From the NCBI GenBank assembly GCA_027490995.1, contig JAIXWY010000009.1, positions 1-64,000 on the forward strand: DNA of 64,000 nucleotides. Reading direction: 5' to 3'. The position numbers and the translations under genes were made by a program. Within the stretch, counting starts at the first letter, position 1; every line of letters begins with the position of its first letter. The notes beneath the pieces were generated by a model, which was not told where the DNA came from, did no database searches, and saw only the letters and a list, made by a program, of their open reading frames with translations. Shown piece by piece: positions 26,006-34,277 of the stretch. Source of the DNA: Opitutaceae bacterium. Its GTDB lineage: Bacteria > Verrucomicrobiota > Verrucomicrobiia > Opitutales > Opitutaceae.

Positions 26006-27064
26006 ATGATCTCCTCATTCTTTCCCCGCCCCGGTTCGTGGAGCACCCGGCCTCTGATGGCCCTGCTCGGTTGCCTCAGCCTCGTGAGCGCGACGTGTGC
26101 CGCCGCCCCGGCGACCCAGTCCCAAGCCGGTTTGCTCGACCGCTGGGAGCTCACGCTTCCCAACGGCGCGGCCGGGTGGCTGGAGCTCAAGCAGGAAGAC
26201 GGCTGGATCGATGGCTCGATCCTCTGGGGCGGCGGCAGCGTCGTCCCGCTATCGAGCGTCGTGATTGCCGGCGACACCGCCACCCTCACGCGCCTGCGGG
26301 AAGTCGAGCGCAAGGACGCGACCGGCGCGGTGGTACGCAAGCAGCAGTTCACCGAGGTGATCACCGCCCAGGCGAAGGGCGACGTCTTGTACCTCACGCG
26401 CACCACCCCTCGGATCGACGGCTCGGGATTCGATCGCGCTGACTTCGGCGGCCGCCGCACTCCGCCGATGCCCCCGCGCCCCGACTTGTCGCGGGTTCGC
26501 TTCGGTGAACCCATCGCCCTGCTCAATGGCCGCGACCTCAGCGGCTGGCGGGTGCTGGAGGCCGGCGCGGCGAATGGCTGGGTCTTCCGCGATGGCATGC
26601 TCCTGAACGCACCGGAGGAGCCGGCGCCCGGACAACCGAAGCGCCGCTACGGCAATCTCCGCACCGATCGCGAGTTCGAGGACTTCCGTCTGACCGTCGA
26701 TGTGCGCGTCCCGCCGGGCGGCAACAGCGGCGTCTATCTTCGCGGTATCTACGAAATCCAAGTTTTCGACTCCTACGGTAAACCGCGTGACTCCCACTAC
26801 ATGGGGTCGGTCTATAGCCGGATCACGCCGGCCGTTTCCGCCGAGAAGCCCGCCGGGGAGTGGCAGACCTTGGATATGACCCTCGTGGATCGCCATATCA
26901 CCGTGGTCCTCAACGGCCAGCGGATCATCGACAACCAGCCGGTCCTCGGCTGCACCGGTGGCGCGATGTGGTCCGATCCCACGCGGCCGGGTCCGATCTA
27001 CCTGCAAGGGGATCACGGCGGCATGGCCTACCGGAACTTTGTCCTGCGGCCGGTACTGAAGTAA
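26006..27064 (+). CDS. Secreted DUF1080 (3-keto-disaccharide hydrolase-type) protein
   Basis: 352 aa. The signal peptide spans LMALLGCLSLVSATCAAAP. Residues about 30-140 form a beta-rich N-terminal module of unknown role. Residues about 165-352 are the DUF1080 concanavalin-like domain: LLNGRDLSGW, GNLRTDREFEDFRL, PPGGNSGVYLRG, YEIQVFDS, and the final IYLQGDHGGMAYRNF. DUF1080 includes 3-keto-glycoside hydrolases that act with exported Gfo/Idh/MocA dehydrogenases, which also occur in this window. ATG 26006 puts the signal peptide first. A strong hairpin follows the stop codon. Confidence 0.85.
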   Translation: MISSFFPRPGSWSTRPLMALLGCLSLVSATCAAAPATQSQAGLLDRWELTLPNGAAGWLELKQEDGWIDGSILWGGGSVVPLSSVVIAGDTATLTRLREVERKDATGAVVRKQQFTEVITAQAKGDVLYLTRTTPRIDGSGFDRADFGGRRTPPMPPRPDLSRVRFGEPIALLNGRDLSGWRVLEAGAANGWVFRDGMLLNAPEEPAPGQPKRRYGNLRTDREFEDFRLTVDVRVPPGGNSGVYLRGIYEIQVFDSYGKPRDSHYMGSVYSRITPAVSAEKPAGEWQTLDMTLVDRHITVVLNGQRIIDNQPVLGCTGGAMWSDPTRPGPIYLQGDHGGMAYRNFVLRPVLK

Positions 27065-27076
27065 TCTCGATGGAGC

Positions 27077-27111
27077 CGGTTTCGCAGCGAATCACCTGCG
27101 ATGCGAAACCG
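27077..27111 (+). terminator. Hairpin between DUF1080 and DUF1501 genes
   Basis: CGGTTTCGCA at 27077-27086 pairs perfectly with TGCGAAACCG at 27102-27111 over a 15-nt loop that itself can pair partly. It begins 13 bp after the DUF1080 stop. No T-run follows, so it could be a 3'-end-stabilising hairpin as well as a terminator. Confidence 0.45.
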
Positions 27112-27152
27112 ACCGTGGGTTTCGAGCGTCTTGAATACGGTTACCCCACGCC

Positions 27153-28601
27153 GTGCCTGAATCCTCAACGAACCCCGACTCCCCACTGAACGCGCCCCTT
27201 CCCTGCACGGGCGTGTCGCAGGCGTGGGCGGACCGGTTTCTCACGCGGCGCCAGTTCCTGAGCCGGACGGGGATGGGGCTGGGCGCGCTGGGACTCGCGA
27301 CGCTGCTCGACTCGGGGGTTCAGGCCGCGCCCGACCTTCCCGGCAATCCTCTTTCGCCGCGGGCTCCGCACTTTCCGGGGAAGGCGCGGGCGGTGATCCA
27401 GATCTTCGCCCAAGGCGCGCCCTCGCACCTCGACACCTGGGATCCGAAGCCCGCGCTAAAGCGCTTCGATGGCCGCACCGTTGGCAAGGATGGCGGCGTG
27501 GCGATGGGGTCGCCCTTCTCCTTCCAGCGTTACGGAAAGTCCGGCATCGAGGTCAGCGAACTCTTCGCGAAAACCGCGGCGCACGTCGATGACTTGGCCG
27601 TGATTCGTTCGATGTACACCGACATCCCGGCCCACGATGTCGCCACGGTGTTCATGAACACCGGCTCGCTCCGCATCACCAAGCCAAGCCTCGGCTCGTG
27701 GACGGTCTACGGGCTGGGGACGGAGAACCAGAATCTACCGGGCTTCATTTCGCTGCGCAGCAATCGGCTGCCCGCCGGCGGCGCAAATTCCTACGGCGCG
27801 GCATTCCTGCCCGGACTCTATCAGGGCACGAGCATCAATACGACTGCGGCCACGGTGCAGCAGATGATCCAGAACATCCGCAACGGCTACGCGTCGAAGG
27901 CGGAGCAGCGGCGACAGCTCGATCTCGTGCACTCCCTGAATGAGCTGCACGCCGCCAACCTCGCCCGCGAGGACGCGCTCGAGGCGCGACTCGAGACCTA
28001 CGAAATCGCTTTCCGCATGCAGGCCGAGGCCACCGATGCGTTCGATCTGTCCCGCGAAGCGGCCGATACCCGCGCCGCCTACGGCGACACCGCACCGGGC
28101 CGGCAGATGCTGCTCGCCCGCCGCCTCGTCGAACGCGGCGTACGCTTCGTGCAGGTCTGGCACGATGGTTGGGATCACCACCAAGATCTCGAGGACCGCA
28201 TCACCACCAAGGCCCGCGAGATCGACCAGCCGCTCGCCGCCCTCCTCGCCGATCTCAAGCTCCGCGGCCTGCTCGATTCTACCTTGGTCATCTGGGGCGG
28301 TGAGTTCGGGCGCAAGCCCACCCGCGACCGCAACGGCGGCGACAACCCGGGCCGCGATCACAACGCGAAGGCCTTCTCACTCTGGCTCGCCGGGGGCGGC
28401 ATCAAGGGCGGCCTCGTGCACGGCGCCACCGACGAACTGGGCGCCGCGGCCGTCACCGATAAGGTCCACGTCCACGACCTGCACGCGACGGTGCTGCACT
28501 GCCTCGGCTTCGATCACCGCCGCCTGACCTACCGCCACAATGGCCGCGATTTTCGGCTGACGGATGTCGCCGGTCGCGTGGTGCGACCCATCCTGGCCTA
28601 A
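27153..28601 (+). CDS. DUF1501 Tat-exported sulfatase-like protein
   Basis: 482 aa starting at a GTG (27153-27155). The twin-arginine signal TRRQFLSRTGMGLGALGLA lies at about residues 31-49. DUF1501 belongs to the alkaline-phosphatase/sulfatase superfamily. Typical segments here are FAQGAPSHLDTWDPKP, HVDDLAVIRSM, RRLVERGVRFVQVWHDGWDHH, VIWGGEFGRKP, and GRDHNAKAFSLWLAGGG. Biochemical activity is not established for the family. It is paired with the downstream DUF1549/DUF1553 gene, a hallmark of Planctomycetes and Verrucomicrobia; here DUF1501 comes first, with about 20 bp between the genes. Confidence 0.87.
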   Translation: MPESSTNPDSPLNAPLPCTGVSQAWADRFLTRRQFLSRTGMGLGALGLATLLDSGVQAAPDLPGNPLSPRAPHFPGKARAVIQIFAQGAPSHLDTWDPKPALKRFDGRTVGKDGGVAMGSPFSFQRYGKSGIEVSELFAKTAAHVDDLAVIRSMYTDIPAHDVATVFMNTGSLRITKPSLGSWTVYGLGTENQNLPGFISLRSNRLPAGGANSYGAAFLPGLYQGTSINTTAATVQQMIQNIRNGYASKAEQRRQLDLVHSLNELHAANLAREDALEARLETYEIAFRMQAEATDAFDLSREAADTRAAYGDTAPGRQMLLARRLVERGVRFVQVWHDGWDHHQDLEDRITTKAREIDQPLAALLADLKLRGLLDSTLVIWGGEFGRKPTRDRNGGDNPGRDHNAKAFSLWLAGGGIKGGLVHGATDELGAAAVTDKVHVHDLHATVLHCLGFDHRRLTYRHNGRDFRLTDVAGRVVRPILA

Positions 28602-28620
28602 CGCAGCTCCTCCCGGCGTC

Positions 28621-31164
28621 GTGCAGCTCCGCTCTCCCGACTCTTCCGGCACCTCGCTGCCACGTCCCACGCCCGCCACGCCGCGCCGGGGATCCGCGTT
28701 CCGCCGCGCCGCGGCCGCGCTGCTCTTCGGCACGGTGCTCACACCCGGCCTCATCCGCGCCGCCGCGGCCGCCCCGGTGGACGACACCTTCTTCCTGACG
28801 CGGGTCGAACCGATCCTCCGCGAACAGTGTCACGTCTGCCATAGTCACTCCGCCGAACGCATCCGTGGCGGCCTCGTGCTGGATAGCCGCAGCGGCCTGC
28901 TGCAGGGCGGTTCCTCGGGTCCGGCCATCGTGCCGGGCGATCCGGCCAAGAGCCTCCTCATCCAGGCCATTCGCCACGATGATCCCGACCTCCAGATGCC
29001 GCCAGCGGACCACGGGCCCAAGCTGCCCGACTCCGCGATCGCGGACCTGACCGCATGGGTCGCCCACGGCGCGCCGATGCCGGCAGGTGCCGGCGCGTAC
29101 GGCGAGGTCTCCGCCAGTCCAAACGCTCCGCACTGGGCATTCCTGGCGCTGCAGCGTCCACCGGTTCCCGCGACGAACGATCCGTGGGTCCGCTCGCCCG
29201 TCGATGCGTTCATCCTACAACGACTGCGGAACGCCGGACTTTCGCCGAATGGTCCGGCGGATCCGCGCACGTTACTCCGCCGCGTGACCTTTGACCTCAC
29301 TGGCCTGCCGCCGACCGCGGAAGACGTGGCAGCGTTCCTCGCCGATGACCGCCCTGATGCCTTCGCACGGGTGGTGGATCGCCTGCTCGCGTCTCCCCAT
29401 TACGGCGAACGCATGGCCCGCCTGTGGATGGATATCGCGCGTTACTCCGACACGAAGGGCGATCCCGTGCGCCGGGATGATCCCCGCTTCCCACACGCGT
29501 GGACCTACCGCGATTACCTGATCAACGCCTTCAACCAAGACCTTCCGTACGCCGACTTTATCCGCGAGCAGATCGCCGCCGATCTCCTGATCGAGGCGGA
29601 CGCCCAAGCCGCCAAGGCGGCCGGACGCACCGCTCCCGACGATCACTCCCGCTTGGCCGCGCTCGGATTCCTCACGCTTGGCAACCAGCACGATGGTCGC
29701 CGCAACGACATCATCGACGACCGCATCGACGTCATCTCCAAGGCCTTCCTCGGACTGACCGTGTCGTGCGCCCGCTGCCACGATCACAAATTCGACCCGA
29801 TCCCCACGGCGGACTATTACTCCCTGTACGGCGTGCTGGCCAACACCGTCGAACCGCCGTCTCCATTGACTGCGCCCGCGCTGCTGGCTCGCGTACCTCA
29901 GACTCCTGAGCTCGAAGATTACCTCGCTCAGGCGAAGGCGCTCGCCCAGCAGGACGCGGACCTCCGGGCCGAATTCGCCAGCCTGCGCCGGCGGCGGCAG
30001 CTTACCCCTGATCGCCGGCGGGAACTCATTCGTCGCGAAGGAGCCCTGCAGCGCGAGATCGCGCAGCTCGAACTCACCCACGCCGGTGCCCCGGCGCGTG
30101 CGACCGCCCTGTCCGATGCTCCGCGGAGCCGCGATTACCCGATTCTCCTGCGCGGCGAGGCCGGCAACACCGGCGAGACGGTGCCCCGGCGCTTTCTCGC
30201 CGCCCTTTCGCCCAACCCCGACACGCGTCCCACCTGGCGCCGCGGCTCTGGCCGCCAGGAGCTCGCCGAAGCCATCGCCGACTCGAGCAACCCCCTGACT
30301 GCCCGGGTGCTCGTGAATCGTCTCTGGCAGCAGCATTTTGATCGTGGTTTTGTGGATACACCGGACGATTTGGGACGGATGGGGGGAGCCCCCAGCCATC
30401 CGGAGCTCCTCGATTGGCTGGCCACGGAGTTCCTTTCCCACGGTGGCTCCGTGAAGCAGCTGCACCGCTCCATTCTGCTGAGCAGTACGTACCAGCAGGC
30501 TGGAGGTTCCCATCCCGCCGGCTTGGCGGCTGATCCGGAGAACCGCCTGCTCTGGCACGCCCCGCTGCGTCGACTGTCGTTCGAACAAATGCACGACTCG
30601 CTGCTCGCGATCTCGGGCACACTCGATCCCACGATCGGCGGGCGTTCCATCCTGCCCAACGGAGACGTCCAGCATCGCCGCCGTGCCCTTTACCTTTTCC
30701 TCGATCGCCGCAACCCGCCGGAGCTGTTCACGCAATGGGACTACCCGAACCCCGATGTTCCGTCCGGACGACGTTACCTGACCACGGTCCCGCAGCAGGC
30801 GCTGTTCCTGATGAACAGCGCGCTGGTGATTGAAACCGCGCGTGAGTTAACCCGGCGGGACGCGTTCCGATCGCTTCCGGATGACCCGGCGCGGGTGGCG
30901 TACCTGTATCAGGCGCTCTTCCAGCGTGACCCTACGGCGGCCGAGCTGGCGCTGACCCTCGATTACGTACAACGTGCTCCCGCGGTTTCGGATGGCCCAG
31001 CGACCGGCCCGCGCGCGAAAGCGGCGGCGAGAGAGCGGACCAATCCGCGCGTTGCGGCCAACCGCGCAGCGAGCTTCATGGTGGAGAGCCGTGGCCCGGT
31101 CGATCCGTGGACGCGCCTCGCGCACGCTCTTTTCCAAAGCAACGAGGCGATCTACCTGAACTGA
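28621..31164 (+). CDS. PSD1/DUF1549-DUF1553 cytochrome-c-domain protein
   Basis: About 847 aa. A signal segment (AAAALLFGTVLTPGL) is followed by the planctomycete cytochrome c domain with a CHVCH haem-binding motif near residue 75 and a distal Met candidate in DLQMPP. DUF1549 spans about 155-370 (VDAFILQRL, RRVTFDLTGLPPT, CARCHDHKFDPIP, a second CxxCH). A Gln/Ala-rich coiled segment leads into DUF1553 from about 510 (VLVNRLWQQHFDRGFVDTP, SHPELLDWLA). It is a probable secreted haem protein of unknown reaction acting with DUF1501. The GTG at 28621 is preferred; an in-frame ATG at 28564 would overlap the DUF1501 gene by 38 bp. Confidence 0.85.
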   Translation: MQLRSPDSSGTSLPRPTPATPRRGSAFRRAAAALLFGTVLTPGLIRAAAAAPVDDTFFLTRVEPILREQCHVCHSHSAERIRGGLVLDSRSGLLQGGSSGPAIVPGDPAKSLLIQAIRHDDPDLQMPPADHGPKLPDSAIADLTAWVAHGAPMPAGAGAYGEVSASPNAPHWAFLALQRPPVPATNDPWVRSPVDAFILQRLRNAGLSPNGPADPRTLLRRVTFDLTGLPPTAEDVAAFLADDRPDAFARVVDRLLASPHYGERMARLWMDIARYSDTKGDPVRRDDPRFPHAWTYRDYLINAFNQDLPYADFIREQIAADLLIEADAQAAKAAGRTAPDDHSRLAALGFLTLGNQHDGRRNDIIDDRIDVISKAFLGLTVSCARCHDHKFDPIPTADYYSLYGVLANTVEPPSPLTAPALLARVPQTPELEDYLAQAKALAQQDADLRAEFASLRRRRQLTPDRRRELIRREGALQREIAQLELTHAGAPARATALSDAPRSRDYPILLRGEAGNTGETVPRRFLAALSPNPDTRPTWRRGSGRQELAEAIADSSNPLTARVLVNRLWQQHFDRGFVDTPDDLGRMGGAPSHPELLDWLATEFLSHGGSVKQLHRSILLSSTYQQAGGSHPAGLAADPENRLLWHAPLRRLSFEQMHDSLLAISGTLDPTIGGRSILPNGDVQHRRRALYLFLDRRNPPELFTQWDYPNPDVPSGRRYLTTVPQQALFLMNSALVIETARELTRRDAFRSLPDDPARVAYLYQALFQRDPTAAELALTLDYVQRAPAVSDGPATGPRAKAAARERTNPRVAANRAASFMVESRGPVDPWTRLAHALFQSNEAIYLN

Positions 31165-31167
31165 TCG

Positions 31168-31196
31168 CGCGATCGCTCCGCGGGCAAGCGATCGCG
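31168..31196. terminator. Perfect 10-bp hairpin between convergent genes
   Basis: CGCGATCGCT at 31168-31177 pairs with AGCGATCGCG at 31187-31196 over a 9-nt loop (31178-31186). It starts 4 bp after the DUF1549 stop and lies 16 bp before the end of the convergent M16 gene, so it can serve both. No T-run is present. Confidence 0.55.
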
Positions 31197-31211
31197 GCGA
31201 CCCGTCTTCAC

Positions 31212-34082
31212 CTAGTCACCGATCGCACGCGGCCGCTTCCAGCCCGCGCGATCCGTGAAGGTCGGCGTCAGCGTCTCAGTCGGAGGATGTCCCGTGGTGA
31301 TCATGAGGATCGTACGGCGACGCGCGGTGGCCGGATCCAAGCTGCGTGAGAAGAGTGCCGCCACATCAGCGCGGGTGAGTTGATCCAGCGCGGCCAGCGA
31401 CTCGCGGCGACGCTCCCAATCTTCACCCTGCACGAAGGCCAACGAGAAGAACTGCTCCGCCTTTTCATTCAGGCCCTTGGGCTTTTCTTCCAGCGTCGCA
31501 CGCACGCCCGCGATCAGGGTCGCCCACTGCTCGTCAGTCACGGCCTCCAACTGCGCCGGCAGCGTCGCAATGAAGGTCTCGGCCCGGCGGCGCAGATCGT
31601 CGGCCGCATACCCGCTCGATTGGACCGTGAACGACAGGTACCGTTGCCGTCCGGACCCACCGGCGCCGGCGCCCACGATGTAACCCAGCTGCTGCTTGGT
31701 GCGCAGCTCGCTGTAGAACAGGTCGGCCACGAAGTTCGACAACACCATCGCGGAGGTGCGCACCAACGGTGAATCCGGCGGCAGCAGGTAATCGCTGAGG
31801 TAAGCCGAATTCACGCCCGGCGTGGGGGCCACATCCAGCACCGTCTCTCCGGAGGCAATCGCCATATGGCGACGGCGCAGGAGCTCCGTCGGCTCCGCCG
31901 CCGCGCTACCGAGCTTTGCCGCAAAGCTCCGGGCAGCGGCGACCGCGACGTCGGGGGCGACGTGGCCGTGGAGGACCGCCTCCAGCTTGCCCCGTCCGAA
32001 ATAGGTCGCGGCAAAGGTCTGTACCTCCGGCCACGTGGCGGCTTCCGCGCGAGCGAGTTCGTCGCTGGGCAGGAAATGGATCTCTCGAGCAAGCGCATCG
32101 CGGCGGTCCCGCGCCAGCATGTACGCTTCGGTCTGCTCGTAGCTACGCAGGCCGCGGAGCGTGATTTCCTTCAGGGCGGCGAAGCGCTCCGGAGTCGGTT
32201 GGAAAGTGCGGATCTGACTGGCCACGTACTCCGCGAAGCGCAGCGGCGAGTCTCCAAAACCCGTCACCGAGAGCTTGAAACCTTCGAGGCTGCTCTCGAG
32301 CGAGAATTCCAGACCCGCGAGGTCCGCCTCGCCGCCGGCTGCCTCCAGGTGGTCCCGCAGACACGCGTCGAGGAGCCTGAGCAGCGCGGCGGACTCCGCC
32401 GAGCCCACGGCCCGAGTTGGAACGAAGCGGTAGATGAGCGAAGTCTGCGGACGTTGGAACTCGGTGTCGGCCGCATAGAACAGCGAGAGTCCCTTCTCAT
32501 TCACCAACTGCAGCGGCCGCTCGGAGAGCAGCTGGGTCTCTCCGGGGAGGAAGCGATTCGCGGACGGCAGGGCGAAGCCCGCGACGGCCGGCGGCGAGGT
32601 CAGGCTGGCGAACGCCGCACCCGCCTCCTCGCGATAGCTGTAGTCCGTGCCGTAAATGCGCTCTTGCCGATCGGTCTTCAGGCCTTTCGCCATCAACGAC
32701 ACGAGCATGTTCTCTGGCACCACGGCGGCCAGCAGCTGGCGGTACGAAGCTTCGTCGGGTGCGCCCCACACGTCGCCGGCGCGGTCCGCCACCTCCAAGG
32801 GGAAAAACAGGGCCTGATTCGCGAGACGCGTCGCGAGCTCGGCGCCTTCGCCGCGATCGCGGTACGTTTCATTCAGGGCCGCGATCCGCGCGCGATCACG
32901 GAAGAAATCGTGCGGAAACGGCGCGCTCCGCAGGTGCTGGAGGTAGGCGAAGACCGATGCCAAGACCTGTGGATACGCCGCCTGCCCCTCCGGGGTCAGA
33001 GAAACCTGGATGAAGAGCGATCCATACGCCGGGGTGCGGTCCCAGATGTCGCCGGAAACCGAGTTGGCGAGACCCTCGCGCTTGAGCCGGGCGACGAGTC
33101 CGCCTTCGCCCGGGTACGAAAGGAGTTGGCTGAGCAGTTGGTCGGAGCGGGCGGCGAACTGAGCGCGCGTCGACGGCACAACGAATTCAAGCGTGAGGAG
33201 GCGCTGTTCCTTGACCGGCTCGATCTGCGCGAGGCGCAACGCGGAGGCGCGGGGCAGGAAGGCGGGAATTCGCTCCACCGTCGGCAGGTTCCGCCGTGGA
33301 ACCACGGCAAACTTTTCTCGCGCCAGTTTCTCCAATTCATCCAGGGACACCTTGCCGGCCAGCGCGAGCGCCATGCGATCGGACGAATATTGCGCTTCGT
33401 AGAAGGCGCGCACCTGTTCCGGAGTGGCGCCCTGGAGCGTGTCCTTGTTGCCCGCGGAGAACTTGCTCTCGCCCGAGCCGGGCGCATAGAGCTCGCGCGA
33501 GACGTTCATCATGCGGCGGATGTCGTTTTGCATGTGCCGCATCGCCTCGTTGTGCACCGCGAAGATTTCGCGCGCGGTGAACTCCGGGCTGAATCGGGGG
33601 GCGATGAAGAACTGGGCAAAGCGATCCAAGGCCTCCGTAAACGCCTCGTGCCGGACCTCAAACTGGTAGTTGGTGTGGTCCGACGCCGTGTAGGCGTTGC
33701 TGTAGCCGCCGTTCGTGCCGATGAAGTTGTCGTAGCTCGAGACGTCGGGGTATTTCTCCGTGCCGAGGAAGAGCATGTGCTCGAGGAAATGGGCCATGCC
33801 CTCGCGGTCCGCCGGGTCGTCGATCTGGCCGACGCTCACCGCGAGCGCCGCGCCCGACTTGTTGAACTTCGCGTCTGAGACGAGCAGGACGCGCAGTCCG
33901 TTCTCCAACACGAGGTGCCGGAATTCCGCCGTGTCCGTCGGCGCCTTTACCCGTGGAGGCAGCGCGGGCGGCGCGCCAGCGCTCGGAGAGACCGCTTCAG
34001 CCGCCCCTGCGACGAAGCGGAAAGAGAGCAGCACCGTGAGACAAAGAAGGAACCGGAGGCACGGACCCGGGAAACATTTCAT
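31212..34082 (-). CDS. Exported M16 (pitrilysin/insulinase) metallopeptidase
   Basis: 956 aa, the length of full protease III/insulysin enzymes. A signal peptide (FLLCLTVLLSFRFVAG) precedes the inverted zinc motif HFLEH at 98-102; Glu179, 77 residues after the last histidine, matches the third zinc ligand of insulysin. YDNFIGTNGGYSNAYTASDHTNYQF is the substrate-binding strand region (residues 117 onward). The catalytic N-terminal half is followed by the non-catalytic M16 domains. It degrades small peptides in the periplasm. ATG 34082 was chosen because it precedes the signal peptide. Divergent from the M3-like peptidase gene. Confidence 0.9.
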   Translation of the reverse strand: MKCFPGPCLRFLLCLTVLLSFRFVAGAAEAVSPSAGAPPALPPRVKAPTDTAEFRHLVLENGLRVLLVSDAKFNKSGAALAVSVGQIDDPADREGMAHFLEHMLFLGTEKYPDVSSYDNFIGTNGGYSNAYTASDHTNYQFEVRHEAFTEALDRFAQFFIAPRFSPEFTAREIFAVHNEAMRHMQNDIRRMMNVSRELYAPGSGESKFSAGNKDTLQGATPEQVRAFYEAQYSSDRMALALAGKVSLDELEKLAREKFAVVPRRNLPTVERIPAFLPRASALRLAQIEPVKEQRLLTLEFVVPSTRAQFAARSDQLLSQLLSYPGEGGLVARLKREGLANSVSGDIWDRTPAYGSLFIQVSLTPEGQAAYPQVLASVFAYLQHLRSAPFPHDFFRDRARIAALNETYRDRGEGAELATRLANQALFFPLEVADRAGDVWGAPDEASYRQLLAAVVPENMLVSLMAKGLKTDRQERIYGTDYSYREEAGAAFASLTSPPAVAGFALPSANRFLPGETQLLSERPLQLVNEKGLSLFYAADTEFQRPQTSLIYRFVPTRAVGSAESAALLRLLDACLRDHLEAAGGEADLAGLEFSLESSLEGFKLSVTGFGDSPLRFAEYVASQIRTFQPTPERFAALKEITLRGLRSYEQTEAYMLARDRRDALAREIHFLPSDELARAEAATWPEVQTFAATYFGRGKLEAVLHGHVAPDVAVAAARSFAAKLGSAAAEPTELLRRRHMAIASGETVLDVAPTPGVNSAYLSDYLLPPDSPLVRTSAMVLSNFVADLFYSELRTKQQLGYIVGAGAGGSGRQRYLSFTVQSSGYAADDLRRRAETFIATLPAQLEAVTDEQWATLIAGVRATLEEKPKGLNEKAEQFFSLAFVQGEDWERRRESLAALDQLTRADVAALFSRSLDPATARRRTILMITTGHPPTETLTPTFTDRAGWKRPRAIGD

Positions 34083-34277
34083 GCCGCAGAGCGTAGCCAC
34101 CCCCGGCTGACTGCCAAGCCTAGGCGGCACTTGACGCCCGGTCCCGGAGCGGTTCCGTGCGTCGTTCGAGCGCAGACCGCGCCCTCGGTTTCACTTCCGG
34201 CTCGATTCGACTCCAATTTGCAGCGTCTCCTCTGGAAGCGATTCATACGGCTCCACCCCTCCACCACCCTTGCACCC

